Source: Acetobacteraceae bacterium (GTDB lineage: Bacteria > Pseudomonadota > Alphaproteobacteria > Acetobacterales > Acetobacteraceae). From it: DNA of 64,000 nucleotides. Below the pieces are notes generated by a model that saw only the letters and a list, made by a program, of their open reading frames with translations, was not told the DNA's origin and made no database searches. Within the stretch, counting starts at the first letter, position 1. The number at the start of each line of letters is the position of its first letter. The DNA is taken from NCBI GenBank assembly GCA_947475245.1, contig CANJLW010000008.1, forward strand, positions 62,001-126,000. The letters run 5' to 3'. Both the position numbers and the translations under genes were made by a program. This document shows, piece by piece, positions 63,520 through 64,000 of the stretch.

Positions 63520-64000
63520 TGCGCGCGAACCGGCTGCGGGAACTGCTTGCGGCCGGTAAGCCGACCCTGGGCACGCATTTGTTGTCGGCCTGGCCGACGC
63601 TGGTCGAACTGATCGGCGCGAGCGGGCAGTACGACTACGTCGAATTCACCGCCGAATACGCGCCCTTTGACCTGCACGATCTGGATAATCTGGGGCGAGC
63701 CCTGGAACTGTCCGGCCTCGGCGGCATGCTGAAGGCGGAACAGACCCAGTGGACGCATCAGGCCATGCGCGCCATCGGGTCGGGCTTCCAAAGCATTCTG
63801 TTCGCCGACATCCGCACCCAGGCCGACGCCGTCGCCTGCGTGCAGGCCGTGCGGGCGGAAACCCCGCGCGATCGCGGCCTGATGGGCGTCGGCATGCGCC
63901 GCGACGTCGGCACCCTGCGCGAGGCCGGCGCGCCATCGTATGTTCAGGCGCTGAACGACGTGGTCGTGGCGATCATGGTCGAAAAACGCCAATGCGTCGA
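63519..64000 (+). CDS. HpcH/HpaI aldolase family protein (partial)
   Basis: The first ~160 residues of a TIM-barrel aldolase, cut by the window end. TLGTHLLSAWPTLVELIGASGQYDYVEFTAEY and KAEQTQWTHQAMRAIGSGFQSILFADIRTQADA match 2-oxo-acid (HpcH/HpaI, macrophomate-synthase-like) aldolases, which split or condense pyruvate-type substrates. Translationally coupled to the CoA-transferase B subunit, suggesting one degradative pathway. Confidence 0.8.
   Translation, partial: MRANRLRELLAAGKPTLGTHLLSAWPTLVELIGASGQYDYVEFTAEYAPFDLHDLDNLGRALELSGLGGMLKAEQTQWTHQAMRAIGSGFQSILFADIRTQADAVACVQAVRAETPRDRGLMGVGMRRDVGTLREAGAPSYVQALNDVVVAIMVEKRQCV

Overview
This is a 64 kb high-GC bacterial chromosome segment with densely packed genes, frequent ATGA, GTGA and TGATG stop/start overlaps and strong GC bias at third codon positions. 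The set of PII/AmtB nitrogen genes, molybdenum-cofactor genes, class I leuA with a leader peptide, CoA-transferases, DUF2125 and DUF423 proteins, PEP-CTERM proteins and many loose catabolic enzymes suggests an alphaproteobacterium of the Rhodospirillales, plausibly an Acetobacteraceae member. That placement is inference from gene content. No insertion sequence, CRISPR array, rRNA or integrase was recognised.

Layout. 1-4.6 kb: uvrC, pgsA and molybdopterin genes (mobB, moaD, moaE) around a small lipoprotein. 4.5-10.7 kb: two polysaccharide deacetylases, a beta-carbonic anhydrase, a luciferase-like oxidoreductase, a membrane protein and an M20 peptidase. 10.7-13.2 kb: an accessory patch with a pentapeptide/FGE-like protein coupled to an unrecognised protein. 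13.3-18.2 kb: a catabolic run (SDR, Tat-exported carboxylesterase, NHL protein, two alpha/beta hydrolases). 18.2-21.4 kb: an aspartate-dehydrogenase-like enzyme, mobA, tRNA-His and an aminotransferase.

21.6-27.7 kb is a nitrogen-assimilation block: glnB-glnA, then glnK-amtB with an outer-membrane porin, then a small secreted protein. Sequences matching the sigma-54 -24/-12 pattern lie upstream of glnB, glnK and the secreted-protein gene, so the block looks like one nitrogen-limitation regulon that includes envelope components.

27.8-48.1 kb holds mostly metabolic genes: an acyl-CoA ligase and amidohydrolase, a FitAB/VapBC-type toxin-antitoxin pair, SMP-30, a purine permease, gamma-glutamyltransferase, a YdcF protein, plsC, a DUF2125 protein, a terpene synthase, enoyl-CoA hydratase, thioredoxin-fold enzymes, a phosphoesterase, a methyltransferase, ketopantoate reductase, aldose epimerase and DedA. 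48.2-51.3 kb has an AbiEii-type nucleotidyltransferase with a small partner, then leuA behind a leucine-rich leader and competing hairpins. 51.3-55.1 kb is a second accessory patch: an endolysin-like bifunctional wall hydrolase, a secreted unknown protein and a SnoaL-GNAT fusion. 55.3-64 kb returns to metabolic genes, with two PEP-CTERM proteins flanking a D-2-hydroxyacid dehydrogenase and a CoA-transferase/aldolase operon that runs off the window.

The most notable observations are the extended sigma-54 regulon, the leu attenuator with a probably leaderless leader peptide, two genes whose expected ATG is absent (ATA for ydcF, TCG for the antitoxin) despite good ribosome-binding sites, the FGE-like gene pair and the endolysin/secreted-protein pair.
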